From Bacteroidetes bacterium HGW-Bacteroidetes-3 (lineage in GTDB: Bacteria > Bacteroidota > Bacteroidia > Flavobacteriales > Flavobacteriaceae): 49,473 bases of DNA. The stretch covers positions 1 to 49,473 of the forward strand of contig PHDE01000004.1 in NCBI GenBank assembly GCA_002842505.1, in the 5' to 3' direction. Every line of letters starts with the position of its first letter. Position 1 is the first letter of the stretch. Below, one piece after another: positions 42,286-49,473 of this stretch. The notes under the pieces are model-generated. The model ran no database searches. It saw nothing but the letters and a program-made list of their open reading frames with translations, and was not told the origin of the DNA. Position numbers and translations under genes: made by a program.

Positions 42286-43557
42286 TTAGAGATCAAAACC
42301 TATATCTTTTCTGAAATTCATTTTGTCAAAGCCTATTTTATCTATGTTTTCATAAGATTTTTTAAGGGCTTCTTTAAAATCGCTTCCAAAAGAAGTGATT
42401 GCCAAAACACGGCCGCCGTTGGTGACTACTTCATTGTTTTTATTAGCGGTGCCAGCGTGAAACGCGATGGAACCTTCCACTTTATCCAATCCATAAATCA
42501 CTTTTCCTTTTTCGTAGTTTTCCGGATAACCGCCAGAAACCAACATCACGGTACAAGCACTTTCACTTACAAATTCAATGGTTTTGGTGTGCAATTCATT
42601 TTTTCCTGCGGCAATCAACAATTCCAAAAAATCACTTTTTATTCTCGGAATTACCACTTCACTTTCCGGATCGCCCATTCGACAATTGTATTCTATCACT
42701 TTTGGCTCGTCGCCCACTTTTATGATTCCGAAGAAAATAAAACCTTTGTACGGAATGTTGTCTTTTTGCAAGCCATCCACCGTTGGTTTTATCACCCGTT
42801 CCTCAATTTTTTTCATAAACGCTTCATCAGCAAAAGGCACTGGAGAAACCGCGCCCATTCCTCCGGTATTCAATCCTTTGTCGCCTTCGCGAATGCGTTT
42901 GTAATCTTTGGCGTTGGGAAAATTTACATAACTTTTTCCGTCGGTCAGCACAAAACAGCTCAATTCAATCCCATCCAAAAATTCTTCAATCACTACTTTG
43001 CTGCTTGCTGCGCCAAACTTTTCATTGGCCAGCATTTCCTTCAATTCCTCTTTTGCTTCCTGCAAATCGTTCAAAATCAGTACGCCTTTTCCCTGCGCCA
43101 AACCATCGGCTTTTAACACATACGGCGCTTTCAATGTTTCCAAAAACTGATAACCTTCCTCCAAATTATTTTTTGTAAAACTTTTATAGGCCGCGGTTGG
43201 AATGTTGTGACGCACCATAAATTCTTTGGCAAATTCCTTGCTTCCTTCCAATTGCGCCGCCAATTTTTGCGGTCCGATAACGGCCACATTTTTCAATTCG
43301 GGATCGTTCAAAAAGAAATCGTGAATGCCTTTTACCAAAGGATCTTCCGGACCAACAACCACCAATTCAATTTCATGTTCCAAAACAAGCTCTTTTACCG
43401 ATTCGAAATCGGTTGGCTGTATTTTTATGTTTGTGCCCAATTGATCGGTTCCTTCATTTCCCGGCGCGATAAATAATTGCGTTAACAAATCACTTTGCGC
43501 TATTTTCCAGGCCATTGCGTGTTCCCTTCCTCCCGAACCTAAAATTAATACATTCAT
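42286..43557 (-). CDS. purD: phosphoribosylamine-glycine ligase
   Basis: 423 aa, standard length. VLILGSGGREHAMAWKI (residues 3-19), VVVGPEDPLVKGI, the ATP-grasp core APYVLKADGLAQGKGVLIL (about 144-162), GFIFFGIIKVGDEPKVIEYNCRMGDPE (about 270-296) are diagnostic. It makes glycinamide ribonucleotide, step two of purine synthesis. It lies 41 nt downstream of the DUF6909 gene and 33 nt upstream of the glycosyltransferase, all in one direction; the stop TAA is part of the A9 tract discussed for the glycosyltransferase. Confidence 0.96.
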   Translation of the reverse strand: MNVLILGSGGREHAMAWKIAQSDLLTQLFIAPGNEGTDQLGTNIKIQPTDFESVKELVLEHEIELVVVGPEDPLVKGIHDFFLNDPELKNVAVIGPQKLAAQLEGSKEFAKEFMVRHNIPTAAYKSFTKNNLEEGYQFLETLKAPYVLKADGLAQGKGVLILNDLQEAKEELKEMLANEKFGAASSKVVIEEFLDGIELSCFVLTDGKSYVNFPNAKDYKRIREGDKGLNTGGMGAVSPVPFADEAFMKKIEERVIKPTVDGLQKDNIPYKGFIFFGIIKVGDEPKVIEYNCRMGDPESEVVIPRIKSDFLELLIAAGKNELHTKTIEFVSESACTVMLVSGGYPENYEKGKVIYGLDKVEGSIAFHAGTANKNNEVVTNGGRVLAITSFGSDFKEALKKSYENIDKIGFDKMNFRKDIGFDL

Positions 43558-43598
43558 ATTTTTAATTGATTTTATCTCTTTTTTATGCAGAAAAAAAC

Positions 43599-45287
43599 TT
43601 AAAATATTTGCTCCAATATTTTTTGCGTGATCACATAAGTTGGGCGAACCCCTGTTGTTCCTAAACCTCCTGAAGCCAATGTGCTTCCTGTTTCCAGCGG
43701 ATTATCCGATGCATAATAAGCATAGCGAACTTTCACTTTATCGGAAATATTACCCCTAATTTTTGCTGCTGCCTGAATCGCTTTTTGGTAATGCGCGCCT
43801 TCCATTTCAAGTCCGACTACTTTCCAAGTTGAATTGTAAAAGAATTTTAAAATGTCTTTATTTTGAAGTGAGGTTCCCAAAACCGTAACCATTGCGCCAG
43901 TATAAACAGCAACGCCACAACCCTCAAACATTTTCTTTTTTAGCTGATTTTTTATAGGATAATTGTCGGCCGTACCTTCAAAAATATGCGATGAAGGAAT
44001 CATAATATCGCCTTTTCCGCCTTCTAAAATTCCGGCTTTTCCCATAATAGAAACAGATTCCACATTTAAATGATGGTTTTTTCCATTCTCGCAAATATAT
44101 GGTTTTAACAGCTCGTCCATCGTTTCATAAGCTTGTTCCCCAAAAGCATAATCCATCACAATCAACACTGGTCTTTCATCAATATCTAAATTGTTTTCAA
44201 ACTTATATTTCGTTTTGGAGAGGTCTATTTTTTCTGTGTCTATAATTTGGACATCAATATAGGTTCCTGAAGTGTCTTTTATGTGAATAAGCCCATTTTT
44301 TTCAGCAAAAATTTCCACTTGCGCCCGTAAGTCTTCATTTTCAGGGTCGCTTAACAATTCAAACAAAGAAATATTGTCATTGTCTTTAATTTGTTTAGGC
44401 AAAACCACCGGCGCATAAATAGAATTCATAACGCTGTGCATATTGGCGCTTATTATATGGATCGGACGCTTCATCAAGTCATTTTCAAGCAACACTTCTT
44501 TAATGTTATTTGCCCAAATTTCGCCATAAATATGATGCCCTATTCGTTCTCTTAAAACTGGACTAAAAGTGATGGTTCTTTTTAAGTCGTGCACTTTTTC
44601 ATTGATGGCCAAAGTTCCCAGCCAAAAAATAATTTGAAAAAACCGATCTGGATTGTTTTTCTCTTCTAAAATACTGTGAACCAATTGCGTTTCTTCAAAA
44701 GTTCTCCCTAAAATGCTTGCCAAATGCGCCAACATAATATCGCGCTCGTCTCTTGTCAGTTTTATGTTGTTTAACACAACCTCTTCCAATTTTTTCCACT
44801 CCCTGTTGGTTTCGTTGCCTTCGCTAATTAAAACTTTGTTGGCTATTTTATGGGATTCAATGAATAAAAAAGTTAAATGCGTTAAAACATCATAGATTTC
44901 CGATCTTCCGCGGGTTACCTCAATATTCATTTGATCTTTATCTATTCTGTAACAATTTCTTTTTCTTTTTGGTGGGACAATGGCTTTAAAATGCGATTTT
45001 CCGAAACCTTCTTCGGAAGTTAAATTGATAAACCGGCATTCTTCAATACCAATTGGTAGCCTTTCAATCACATAGATTAATCCATTTAACTCCACTTTTT
45101 CATCGGCAATGGTTCCGTAAATTTCAGGTCGAAGCAATAATAATGACTCCCTTAAAGTTTCTCCTGAAATCCCCATTGGTTTGTAAAATCCACGCGTAAA
45201 TATGTGGCGCATAGAAATATATAAACGCTCAATGGCACCTGATGATTCCTGTGCACGCGTTCTTTCTTTTATTCTTGAGTTTTGCAT
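43599..45287 (-). CDS. DUF6909 family protein with a nucleoside-phosphorylase-like C-terminus
   Basis: 562 aa, cytoplasmic. The N-terminus RTRAQESSGAIERLYISMRH is strongly conserved in a Bacteroidota-specific family I recognise as DUF6909. The C-terminal part (about residues 350-560) looks like a nucleoside phosphorylase/nucleosidase core: VLIVMDYAFGEQAYE, VSIMGKAGILEGGKGDIMIP, VAVYTGAMVTVLGTSLQN, and VVGLEMEGAHYQKAIQAA, where the E-M-E-G-A motif is that used by PNP/MTAN enzymes to bind ribose. The N-terminal ~340 residues are unassigned. Only 41 nt separate it from purD. A role in purine nucleoside or nucleotide salvage is an inference. Confidence 0.8.
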   Translation of the reverse strand: MQNSRIKERTRAQESSGAIERLYISMRHIFTRGFYKPMGISGETLRESLLLLRPEIYGTIADEKVELNGLIYVIERLPIGIEECRFINLTSEEGFGKSHFKAIVPPKRKRNCYRIDKDQMNIEVTRGRSEIYDVLTHLTFLFIESHKIANKVLISEGNETNREWKKLEEVVLNNIKLTRDERDIMLAHLASILGRTFEETQLVHSILEEKNNPDRFFQIIFWLGTLAINEKVHDLKRTITFSPVLRERIGHHIYGEIWANNIKEVLLENDLMKRPIHIISANMHSVMNSIYAPVVLPKQIKDNDNISLFELLSDPENEDLRAQVEIFAEKNGLIHIKDTSGTYIDVQIIDTEKIDLSKTKYKFENNLDIDERPVLIVMDYAFGEQAYETMDELLKPYICENGKNHHLNVESVSIMGKAGILEGGKGDIMIPSSHIFEGTADNYPIKNQLKKKMFEGCGVAVYTGAMVTVLGTSLQNKDILKFFYNSTWKVVGLEMEGAHYQKAIQAAAKIRGNISDKVKVRYAYYASDNPLETGSTLASGGLGTTGVRPTYVITQKILEQIF

Positions 45288-45299
45288 AGTTTGGTTTTA

Positions 45300-45479
45300 A
45301 TGGGTAAAGATACTGTTTATCTGTTTATCCGTTGATTTGTTTATTTGTTGATTTGTTGCGTCATTGCGAAGTTTTTGCAAAAAAACTGCAGCAATCTGTT
45401 CCTCGTTTTGTTTAAATTTTTATTCGTTTAACTGTTGAATTGTTTTGTAATAATCATTAAATCAATCATTTAGAATTAT
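45300..45479. repeat. degenerate TTGATTTG repeat with an ATTGC...GCAAT inverted repeat
   Basis: 45310-45360 is a run of TTGTTGAT/TTTGTTTA words. 45359-45397 reads GCGTCATTGCGAAGTTTTTG then AAAAAACTGCAGCAATCTG, with outer arms ATTGC/GCAAT and inner arms AGTTTTT/AAAAACT, a type of intergenic element common in bacterial genomes (GTCATTGCGA...GCAATC). 45415-45440 contains TTTAACTGTTGAATTGTTTT, related to the 38330-38418 words on the other strand. Confidence 0.6.
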
Positions 45480-47123
45480 CTAATTAGCAGATTTGCCAAT
45501 TATTTTATTGTATTCTTTCTCATTATTTAAAATGGAAACGGCTTTTAAAATGACATTGTCGAAGATCACTTTTTGCTGATAAACGCCTTCTGCATAATAA
45601 TACCTTTTTATAATTTCTTCCGACAGTTCATTGATGATTTCCTCTTTATTTTTATCCAGTTCCTTGAATTTTTCCGCTTGAATTGATGCTAAAATTTCTG
45701 AATAACCTTTCAATAAATTTCCGTTTAAATTTTCTGCGGAAGCTGTTTCCAGCGCTTTTTTGAATTCCGTTTCTGATTTTGTCTCAAAAGCATCATTATT
45801 TTTACTTAAATAATTTTTAAAAGAAATATAATCTGAATCCGCCAATTTAAATTTTGAAGGTTCGGCAATGGTTGTGTTTTCATAAAAATATTGGGTCGCA
45901 TAATTGAAAAAAGCATCGGAATTCAATAGCGTTTCGGTGGTTTTAGTGGTTGTTGGTTTTGCTGTTTTAACATCGGGCAAAATACCTCCGCCACCATAAA
46001 CAATTCTTCCTTTTTCGGTTTTAAAAGTTTGTGTGTTTTCAGAAAATTTAGGAATATTGCCTTTTTCGTCTCTATTGGTATAATCCAATTCTTGAATGCA
46101 ACGGCCACTTGGCGTATAATATTTAGAAATGGTAATTTTCATTTGCGTTCCGTAAGAAAGCGGTAAATAACGCTGCACCAATCCTTTGCCAAAAGAACGT
46201 TCACCAATAATTACCGCTCGGTCATAATCTTGCAGCGAGCCAGCCAAGATTTCTGAAGCCGATGCTGAACGGTTGTTTACCAAAACGGCAATTGGAATTT
46301 CTAAATCAATTGGTTCTTGCAAAGTTTTAAAAGTATCGCTCCATTTTTCAATTTTCGCTTTTGTGGTTACCACTATTTTATCTTTCGGAATAAAAAAATT
46401 GGCAATGGAAACAGCTTCATTCAGCAATCCGCCCGGATTTCCCCGAACATCAATAATCAGTTTTTTCATGCCTTGTTCTTTCAAGTCCAAAAAGGCTTTT
46501 TTAACTTCATAAGCGGCTTTTTCATTGAAAGTTGTGAAAGAAATATAGCCAACTTCATTGGCGAGCATCGTATAATAAGGAACCGGATTTACTATAATTT
46601 TTTCACGGGCTACAGCAAACTCCATTTTTTTATTCTGGCGTTCAATTTGAAGATTTACCTTGGTGTTTGGCAAACCGTTTAGCAATGCCGCAACGCCGGT
46701 TTCATCAAAATCCTTGACTTCAATATCGTTAATTTTTAAAATTTTATCACCCGGTTTAATTCCTGCTTTTTCCGCAGGGGAATTTTTCAGCAGTTCTCGA
46801 ACGGTTAAATTGTTGTTTTTATAACGGGTCACAACGCCAATTCCGCCATATTCGCCGGTGGCTGCAATACGCGCATCTTCAACGCCTTGCTCATCGTAAT
46901 AACGCGTGTAAGGATCCAAACTTTCAAGCATGGAATTTATAGCTTTATTCGACAGTTTTGCCGGATTCACGGCATCAATATAATACATATTGAGCTCTTT
47001 AAACAAGGTGGTATAAATATCAATTTGTTTGGCAATTTCAAAAAAATCAGACTGAAATGCGATTGAAATTGTAAGTGCCAAACCCGCAAAAATACCTATT
47101 GCCCATTTTTTAATTTTGCCCAT
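45480..47123 (-). CDS. S41 family C-terminal processing peptidase
   Basis: 547 aa from the ATG at 47123 (TTG three codons upstream at 47132). N-terminal signal anchor (about 5-24), PDZ domain (GGIGVVTRYKNNNLTVRELL to about residue 175), then the S41 protease: PIAVLVNNRSASASEILAGS with catalytic Ser290 and SFGKGLVQRYLPL with Lys313, the Ser/Lys dyad 23 residues apart. The extended C-terminal domain (about 400-545) is usual for Bacteroidota. It is periplasmic and cleaves protein C-termini, as Prc/CtpA does. It overlaps rnpA by 14 nt. Confidence 0.93.
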   Translation of the reverse strand: MGKIKKWAIGIFAGLALTISIAFQSDFFEIAKQIDIYTTLFKELNMYYIDAVNPAKLSNKAINSMLESLDPYTRYYDEQGVEDARIAATGEYGGIGVVTRYKNNNLTVRELLKNSPAEKAGIKPGDKILKINDIEVKDFDETGVAALLNGLPNTKVNLQIERQNKKMEFAVAREKIIVNPVPYYTMLANEVGYISFTTFNEKAAYEVKKAFLDLKEQGMKKLIIDVRGNPGGLLNEAVSIANFFIPKDKIVVTTKAKIEKWSDTFKTLQEPIDLEIPIAVLVNNRSASASEILAGSLQDYDRAVIIGERSFGKGLVQRYLPLSYGTQMKITISKYYTPSGRCIQELDYTNRDEKGNIPKFSENTQTFKTEKGRIVYGGGGILPDVKTAKPTTTKTTETLLNSDAFFNYATQYFYENTTIAEPSKFKLADSDYISFKNYLSKNNDAFETKSETEFKKALETASAENLNGNLLKGYSEILASIQAEKFKELDKNKEEIINELSEEIIKRYYYAEGVYQQKVIFDNVILKAVSILNNEKEYNKIIGKSAN

Positions 47124-47496
47124 CTTCTTCAATTTTACTTAAAAATTTAGTGAATACTTTTTTAAATATTTCTTCTAAGTCGGCGTACTTTGGTTCCTCT
47201 TTATCAGTATAAATAAACATAAAAATATACTGATTTTTTATATTTTCCAAAATTAGCTGTTTATTTAATCGATACACTTCCCGCATCATTCTTTTAATTC
47301 TGTTTCGGTCAACCGCCAATTTCACCACCCGTTTTGGGACTGAAAATCCGACCTTTAAAGGAAACTCCGAATCGTGGTTGATTGGTAAATAAATTAACTG
47401 TAAAGGAAACGATTTTACGCGTTTTCCTTCAGCAAAAAGCTGTTCAATTAATTTGTGGCTTTTTAATTTTTCGTTTCTCCCTAAAGTAAATTTCAT
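47110..47496 (-). CDS. rnpA: ribonuclease P protein component
   Basis: 128 aa from the ATG at 47496 (MKFTLGRNEKLKSHKLIEQL); a GTG at 47502 overlaps a promoter motif. The RNR motif of the RNase P protein is VDRNRIKRMMREVYRLNK (about residues 60-77) and FPLKVGFSVPKRVVK precedes it. It helps RNase P RNA mature tRNA 5' ends. Unlike in many bacteria it is not beside rpmH here but leads to the S41 peptidase, an arrangement I associate with Bacteroidota. Its end overlaps the peptidase start. Confidence 0.93.
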   Translation of the reverse strand: MKFTLGRNEKLKSHKLIEQLFAEGKRVKSFPLQLIYLPINHDSEFPLKVGFSVPKRVVKLAVDRNRIKRMMREVYRLNKQLILENIKNQYIFMFIYTDKEEPKYADLEEIFKKVFTKFLSKIEEDGQN

Positions 47497-47501
47497 CAAC
47501 A

Positions 47502-47509
47502 CAAATGTA
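47502..47509 (-). promoter_or_regulatory. candidate -7 element (TACATTTG) 5 nt before the rnpA ATG
   Basis: TACATTTG, then TGTTG, then ATG at 47496. As at 29023-29030, the start of transcription would coincide with the start codon, suggesting a leaderless mRNA. It also argues against the GTG at 47502. Confidence 0.45.
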
Positions 47510-47532
47510 GGGAATAAAAGATTTTAATTAGT

Positions 47533-47540
47533 AAATTTGT
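47533..47540 (+). promoter_or_regulatory. candidate -7 element (TAAATTTG) for the acyl-CoA dehydrogenase gene
   Basis: TAAATTTG 22 nt before the ATG at 47563, back-to-back with the rnpA motif; the two divergent cores are 23 nt apart. Confidence 0.45.
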
Positions 47541-47562
47541 AAACAACAAAACATAAAACCAA

Positions 47563-48741
47563 ATGTCACAAGATTTATTTCAGGCTCCAGATTATTATCA
47601 ATTGGATGAATTGTTAACCGAAGAGCATATTTTAGTTCGCAATGCCGCAAGGGAATGGGTAAAAAGAGAAGTTTCCCCAATTATTGAAGAAGCCGCACAA
47701 CAGGCAAAATTCCCAAAATCCATTATTTCCGGATTGGCTGAAATAGGTGCTTTCGGACCTTATATTCCTGAAGAATACGGCGGTGCTGGATTGGATCAAA
47801 TTTCGTACGGATTGATTATGCAAGAAATAGAAAGAGGTGATTCAGGAGTTCGTTCAACTGCTTCCGTGCAATCTTCATTGGTGATGTATCCTATTTGGAA
47901 ATATGGCAATGAAGCGCAACGTCAAAAATATTTGCCAAAACTGGCAAGCGGTGAACTTTTAGGCTGTTTTGGATTAACTGAGCCCGATCACGGTTCCAAT
48001 CCTGGCGGAATGACCACCAATATTAAAGATATGGGTGATTATTATTTGCTGAATGGCGCAAAAATGTGGATTTCAAACGCGCCTTTTGCTGATATTGCTG
48101 TGGTTTGGGCCAAAAATGAAGAAGGAAGAATTAAAGGATTAATTGTTGAACGCGGAATGGCGGGATTTTCAACGCCAGAAACACACAACAAATGGTCGTT
48201 ACGCGCTTCCGCAACCGGAGAATTGATTTTCGACAATGTGAAGATTCCAAAAGAAAATATTTTGCCCAATAAAGACGGATTGGGTGCGCCTCTTGGCTGT
48301 CTGGATTCCGCACGTTACGGCATTGCTTGGGGTGCCATTGGTGCTGCCATGGATTGTTATGATACGGCTTTGCGTTACGCAAAACAACGTATTCAATTCG
48401 ACAAACCGATTGCGGGAATGCAATTGCAGCAAAAAAAATTGGCCGAAATGATTACTGAAATCACCAAAGCACAATTGCTCACATGGCGTTTGGGCGTTTT
48501 AAAAAATGAAAATAGGGCGACAACCGCACAAATATCCATGGCGAAACGAAACAATGTTGACATGGCAATCCATATTGCACGAGAAGCCCGACAAATACTG
48601 GGTGCGATGGGAATTACCGGCGAATATTCCATTATGCGCCACATGATGAATTTGGAAAGCGTTATTACTTATGAAGGAACGCACGATATTCACTTGTTAA
48701 TTACAGGAATGGATATTACGGGAATTTCCGCTTTTAAATAG
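47563..48741 (+). CDS. acyl-CoA dehydrogenase, glutaryl-CoA dehydrogenase-like
   Basis: 392 aa. GCFGLTEPDHGSNPGGM (about residues 136-152) is the FAD-binding loop, and VITYEGTHDIHLLITGMDITG near the end carries the catalytic Glu371 as YEGTHD. The order and the tail ITGISAFK are those of glutaryl-CoA dehydrogenase (lysine/tryptophan degradation to crotonyl-CoA). The residues that decide decarboxylation cannot be read with certainty, so non-decarboxylating or other short-chain acyl-CoA substrates remain possible. Convergent with the lipoprotein gene, 17 nt apart. Confidence 0.92.
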   Translation: MSQDLFQAPDYYQLDELLTEEHILVRNAAREWVKREVSPIIEEAAQQAKFPKSIISGLAEIGAFGPYIPEEYGGAGLDQISYGLIMQEIERGDSGVRSTASVQSSLVMYPIWKYGNEAQRQKYLPKLASGELLGCFGLTEPDHGSNPGGMTTNIKDMGDYYLLNGAKMWISNAPFADIAVVWAKNEEGRIKGLIVERGMAGFSTPETHNKWSLRASATGELIFDNVKIPKENILPNKDGLGAPLGCLDSARYGIAWGAIGAAMDCYDTALRYAKQRIQFDKPIAGMQLQQKKLAEMITEITKAQLLTWRLGVLKNENRATTAQISMAKRNNVDMAIHIAREARQILGAMGITGEYSIMRHMMNLESVITYEGTHDIHLLITGMDITGISAFK

Positions 48742-48758
48742 CAGGTTTGAGTTGTAAG

Positions 48759-49235
48759 TTATTCGTCTTTCAACATGTTTTCTTTCATTTCCAAAATTTT
48801 GTAATAATGGATTTTGCACTTATAAAAATAACTTACCACAGCTTCGTTGTCTTTAAGTTCAAAAGGTGTTTTTGAAATTTTAACTGGAGGTTTATTTCCA
48901 AATTCCTCTTTCGGATCGCTGTCTAAAATATAGTCGTGCGGCGTTTTTGAAGTAATAAAACTACCGGTAAAAAGGGAATTTACATTACTTTCGACTCGTT
49001 TTAATGGTGCGCCGTTAGTTCTAAAATACACGCTGTCCAATATAATTTCTGGATTGTTTATGGTAATTTTCAGCGTCGTTACAACCAAATCAGGTTGTTC
49101 GCCAACTGAATTGGCATAAGTGGCTTCCAAAACCTTAAAAGGATGTTCGGTTTGCGCTTTTACTTTTGAAGCGCCACAGCCAAAAAAAGAGAAGCTTAAT
49201 AAAATGATGAGTCCAATTCCTATTAATTTTTTCAT
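48759..49235 (-). CDS. small lipoprotein of unknown function
   Basis: 158 aa. A lipoprotein signal is clear: hydrophobic residues 3-18 followed by the lipobox FFGC with Cys20 and then GASK. The mature part has no motif I know; it is beta-rich by composition (VVTTLKITINNPEIILDSVY) and ends with a charged helix (YYKILEMKENMLKDE). It would sit on the inner leaflet of the outer membrane or in the periplasm. It is convergent with the acyl-CoA dehydrogenase gene. Confidence 0.85.
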   Translation of the reverse strand: MKKLIGIGLIILLSFSFFGCGASKVKAQTEHPFKVLEATYANSVGEQPDLVVTTLKITINNPEIILDSVYFRTNGAPLKRVESNVNSLFTGSFITSKTPHDYILDSDPKEEFGNKPPVKISKTPFELKDNEAVVSYFYKCKIHYYKILEMKENMLKDE

Positions 49236-49280
49236 AATTGGTTTGTTTTATGTAGGGTTTGCAAATTGAATGCCAAACTA

Positions 49281-49318
49281 AAAAAGAGCTTATCAATTAT
49301 GATAAACTCTTTTTTTTA
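49281..49318. terminator. bidirectional terminator-like hairpin
   Basis: Arms AAAAGAGCTTATCA and TGATAAACTCTTTT (one extra C) around ATTA, with an A-run on the left and T-run on the right. It lies upstream of the lipoprotein start, so it would stop a transcript from the right on the minus strand, or one from the left on the plus strand. Confidence 0.65.
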
Positions 49319-49350
49319 ATTTTTATTTGCTGAATTTTTTAGTAATAACC

Positions 49351-49473
49351 CTAATTATTCAAAGCCTCCGACCCTGTGAAATTTGGCTCCGCTATCGCTA
49401 CGCCTAATTGTTCAAAGCCTCCGCCATTGTGAAATTTGGCTCCGCTATCGCTACGCCTAATTGTTCAAAGCCT
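49351..49473. repeat. 53-bp tandem repeat running off the right edge
   Basis: Units start at 49351, 49404 and 49457 (two complete, one partial). Each reads CTAATTGTTCAAAGCCTCCG, a GTGAAATTTGG segment, and CTCCGCTATCGCTACGC. Unit 1 differs slightly from unit 2 (ATTATTC for ATTGTTC, ACCC for CCAT). The units are much more GC-rich than the surroundings. A 53-nt period is not a multiple of three, so it is not coding. There are no spacers, so it is not a CRISPR. The full number of copies lies beyond the window. Confidence 0.85.

Noticed and set aside
42457-43116. 219-codon plus-strand frame opposite purD
   Set aside because: It is the complement of the conserved ATP-grasp region of purD; composition is not protein-like.
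49351-49473. CRISPR array at the right edge
   Set aside because: The units are directly adjacent and nearly identical over all 53 nt; there are no variable spacers and no cas genes.

Overview
This is a chromosomal segment of an AT-rich member of the Bacteroidota, most likely the family Flavobacteriaceae. Four things point there: gene content (OmpA proteins with thrombospondin type-3 calcium repeats, an HU-CCDC81/SPOR protein, a DUF6909 protein, rnpA next to an S41 peptidase, Bacteroidota-type AddAB), the scarcity of Shine-Dalgarno sequences, recurring TAnnTTTG (-7) promoter motifs, and AT-rich intergenic regions with degenerate short-period repeats. I see no rRNA, tRNA, prophage, CRISPR array or intact insertion sequence. 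Most of the window is ordinary core genome; the unusual material is mainly intergenic.

Layout. 1-2941 (minus) is a tight operon: stand-alone CoaB, peroxidase-related CxxC protein, DinB-like protein, NRDE/TANGO2 protein and a partial ATP-grasp protein cut by the window edge. 3096-4869 (minus) holds an AhpD-like protein, a YceI protein and an OB-fold membrane protein. 5242-12139 (minus) is a seven-gene run: AddB-like nuclease, alpha/beta hydrolase, GNAT acetyltransferase, MATE exporter, crotonase, small membrane protein and QueD/PTPS. 12347-15250 (minus) carries two paralogous OmpA/TSP3 proteins; then kbl and the AddA-like helicase-nuclease, so the AddA and AddB partners lie in the same neighbourhood but are separated. 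19830-20775 has two TerB-like genes, the second broken by a one-base frameshift.

From 20842 (plus): mfd, an EamA transporter, a small hypothetical gene and a third OmpA protein. 27149-28940 (minus): HAD phosphatase and dprA. 29036-30534 (plus): HU-CCDC81/SPOR protein and acyl-CoA thioesterase. 30587-31069 is an array of 7-nt repeats, 68 consecutive units without one insertion or deletion, ending in the stop codon of a DUF3179 gene. Then come NDH-2 and a PLP-dependent decarboxylase (plus), a small four-helix membrane protein (minus), an IS4-type transposase remnant and an ABC-F ATPase (plus), and a DnaQ-like exonuclease (minus).

39181-39403 is a pair of long inverted-repeat structures in front of a PhoB/PhoR-like two-component system (plus). 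The last part holds a glycosyltransferase, purD, a DUF6909 protein, an S41 peptidase and rnpA (all minus), a glutaryl-CoA-dehydrogenase-like acyl-CoA dehydrogenase (plus), a lipoprotein (minus), and the start of a 53-bp tandem repeat running off the right edge.

Functional themes are DNA repair and uptake processing (AddAB, Mfd, DprA, exonuclease), envelope structure (OmpA proteins, SPOR, YceI, S41 peptidase, lipoprotein), redox defence (AhpD-like proteins, NDH-2), and CoA or amino-acid metabolism (CoaB, crotonase, acyl-CoA dehydrogenase, thioesterase, Kbl). No obvious new multi-gene system is visible. The best leads are the in-register heptamer array, the double hairpin at 39181-39403, the purD-linked DUF6909 protein with a nucleoside-phosphorylase-like C-terminus, the missing start codon of the glycosyltransferase after an A9 tract, and the promoter motifs placed exactly 5 nt before ATG in two genes.
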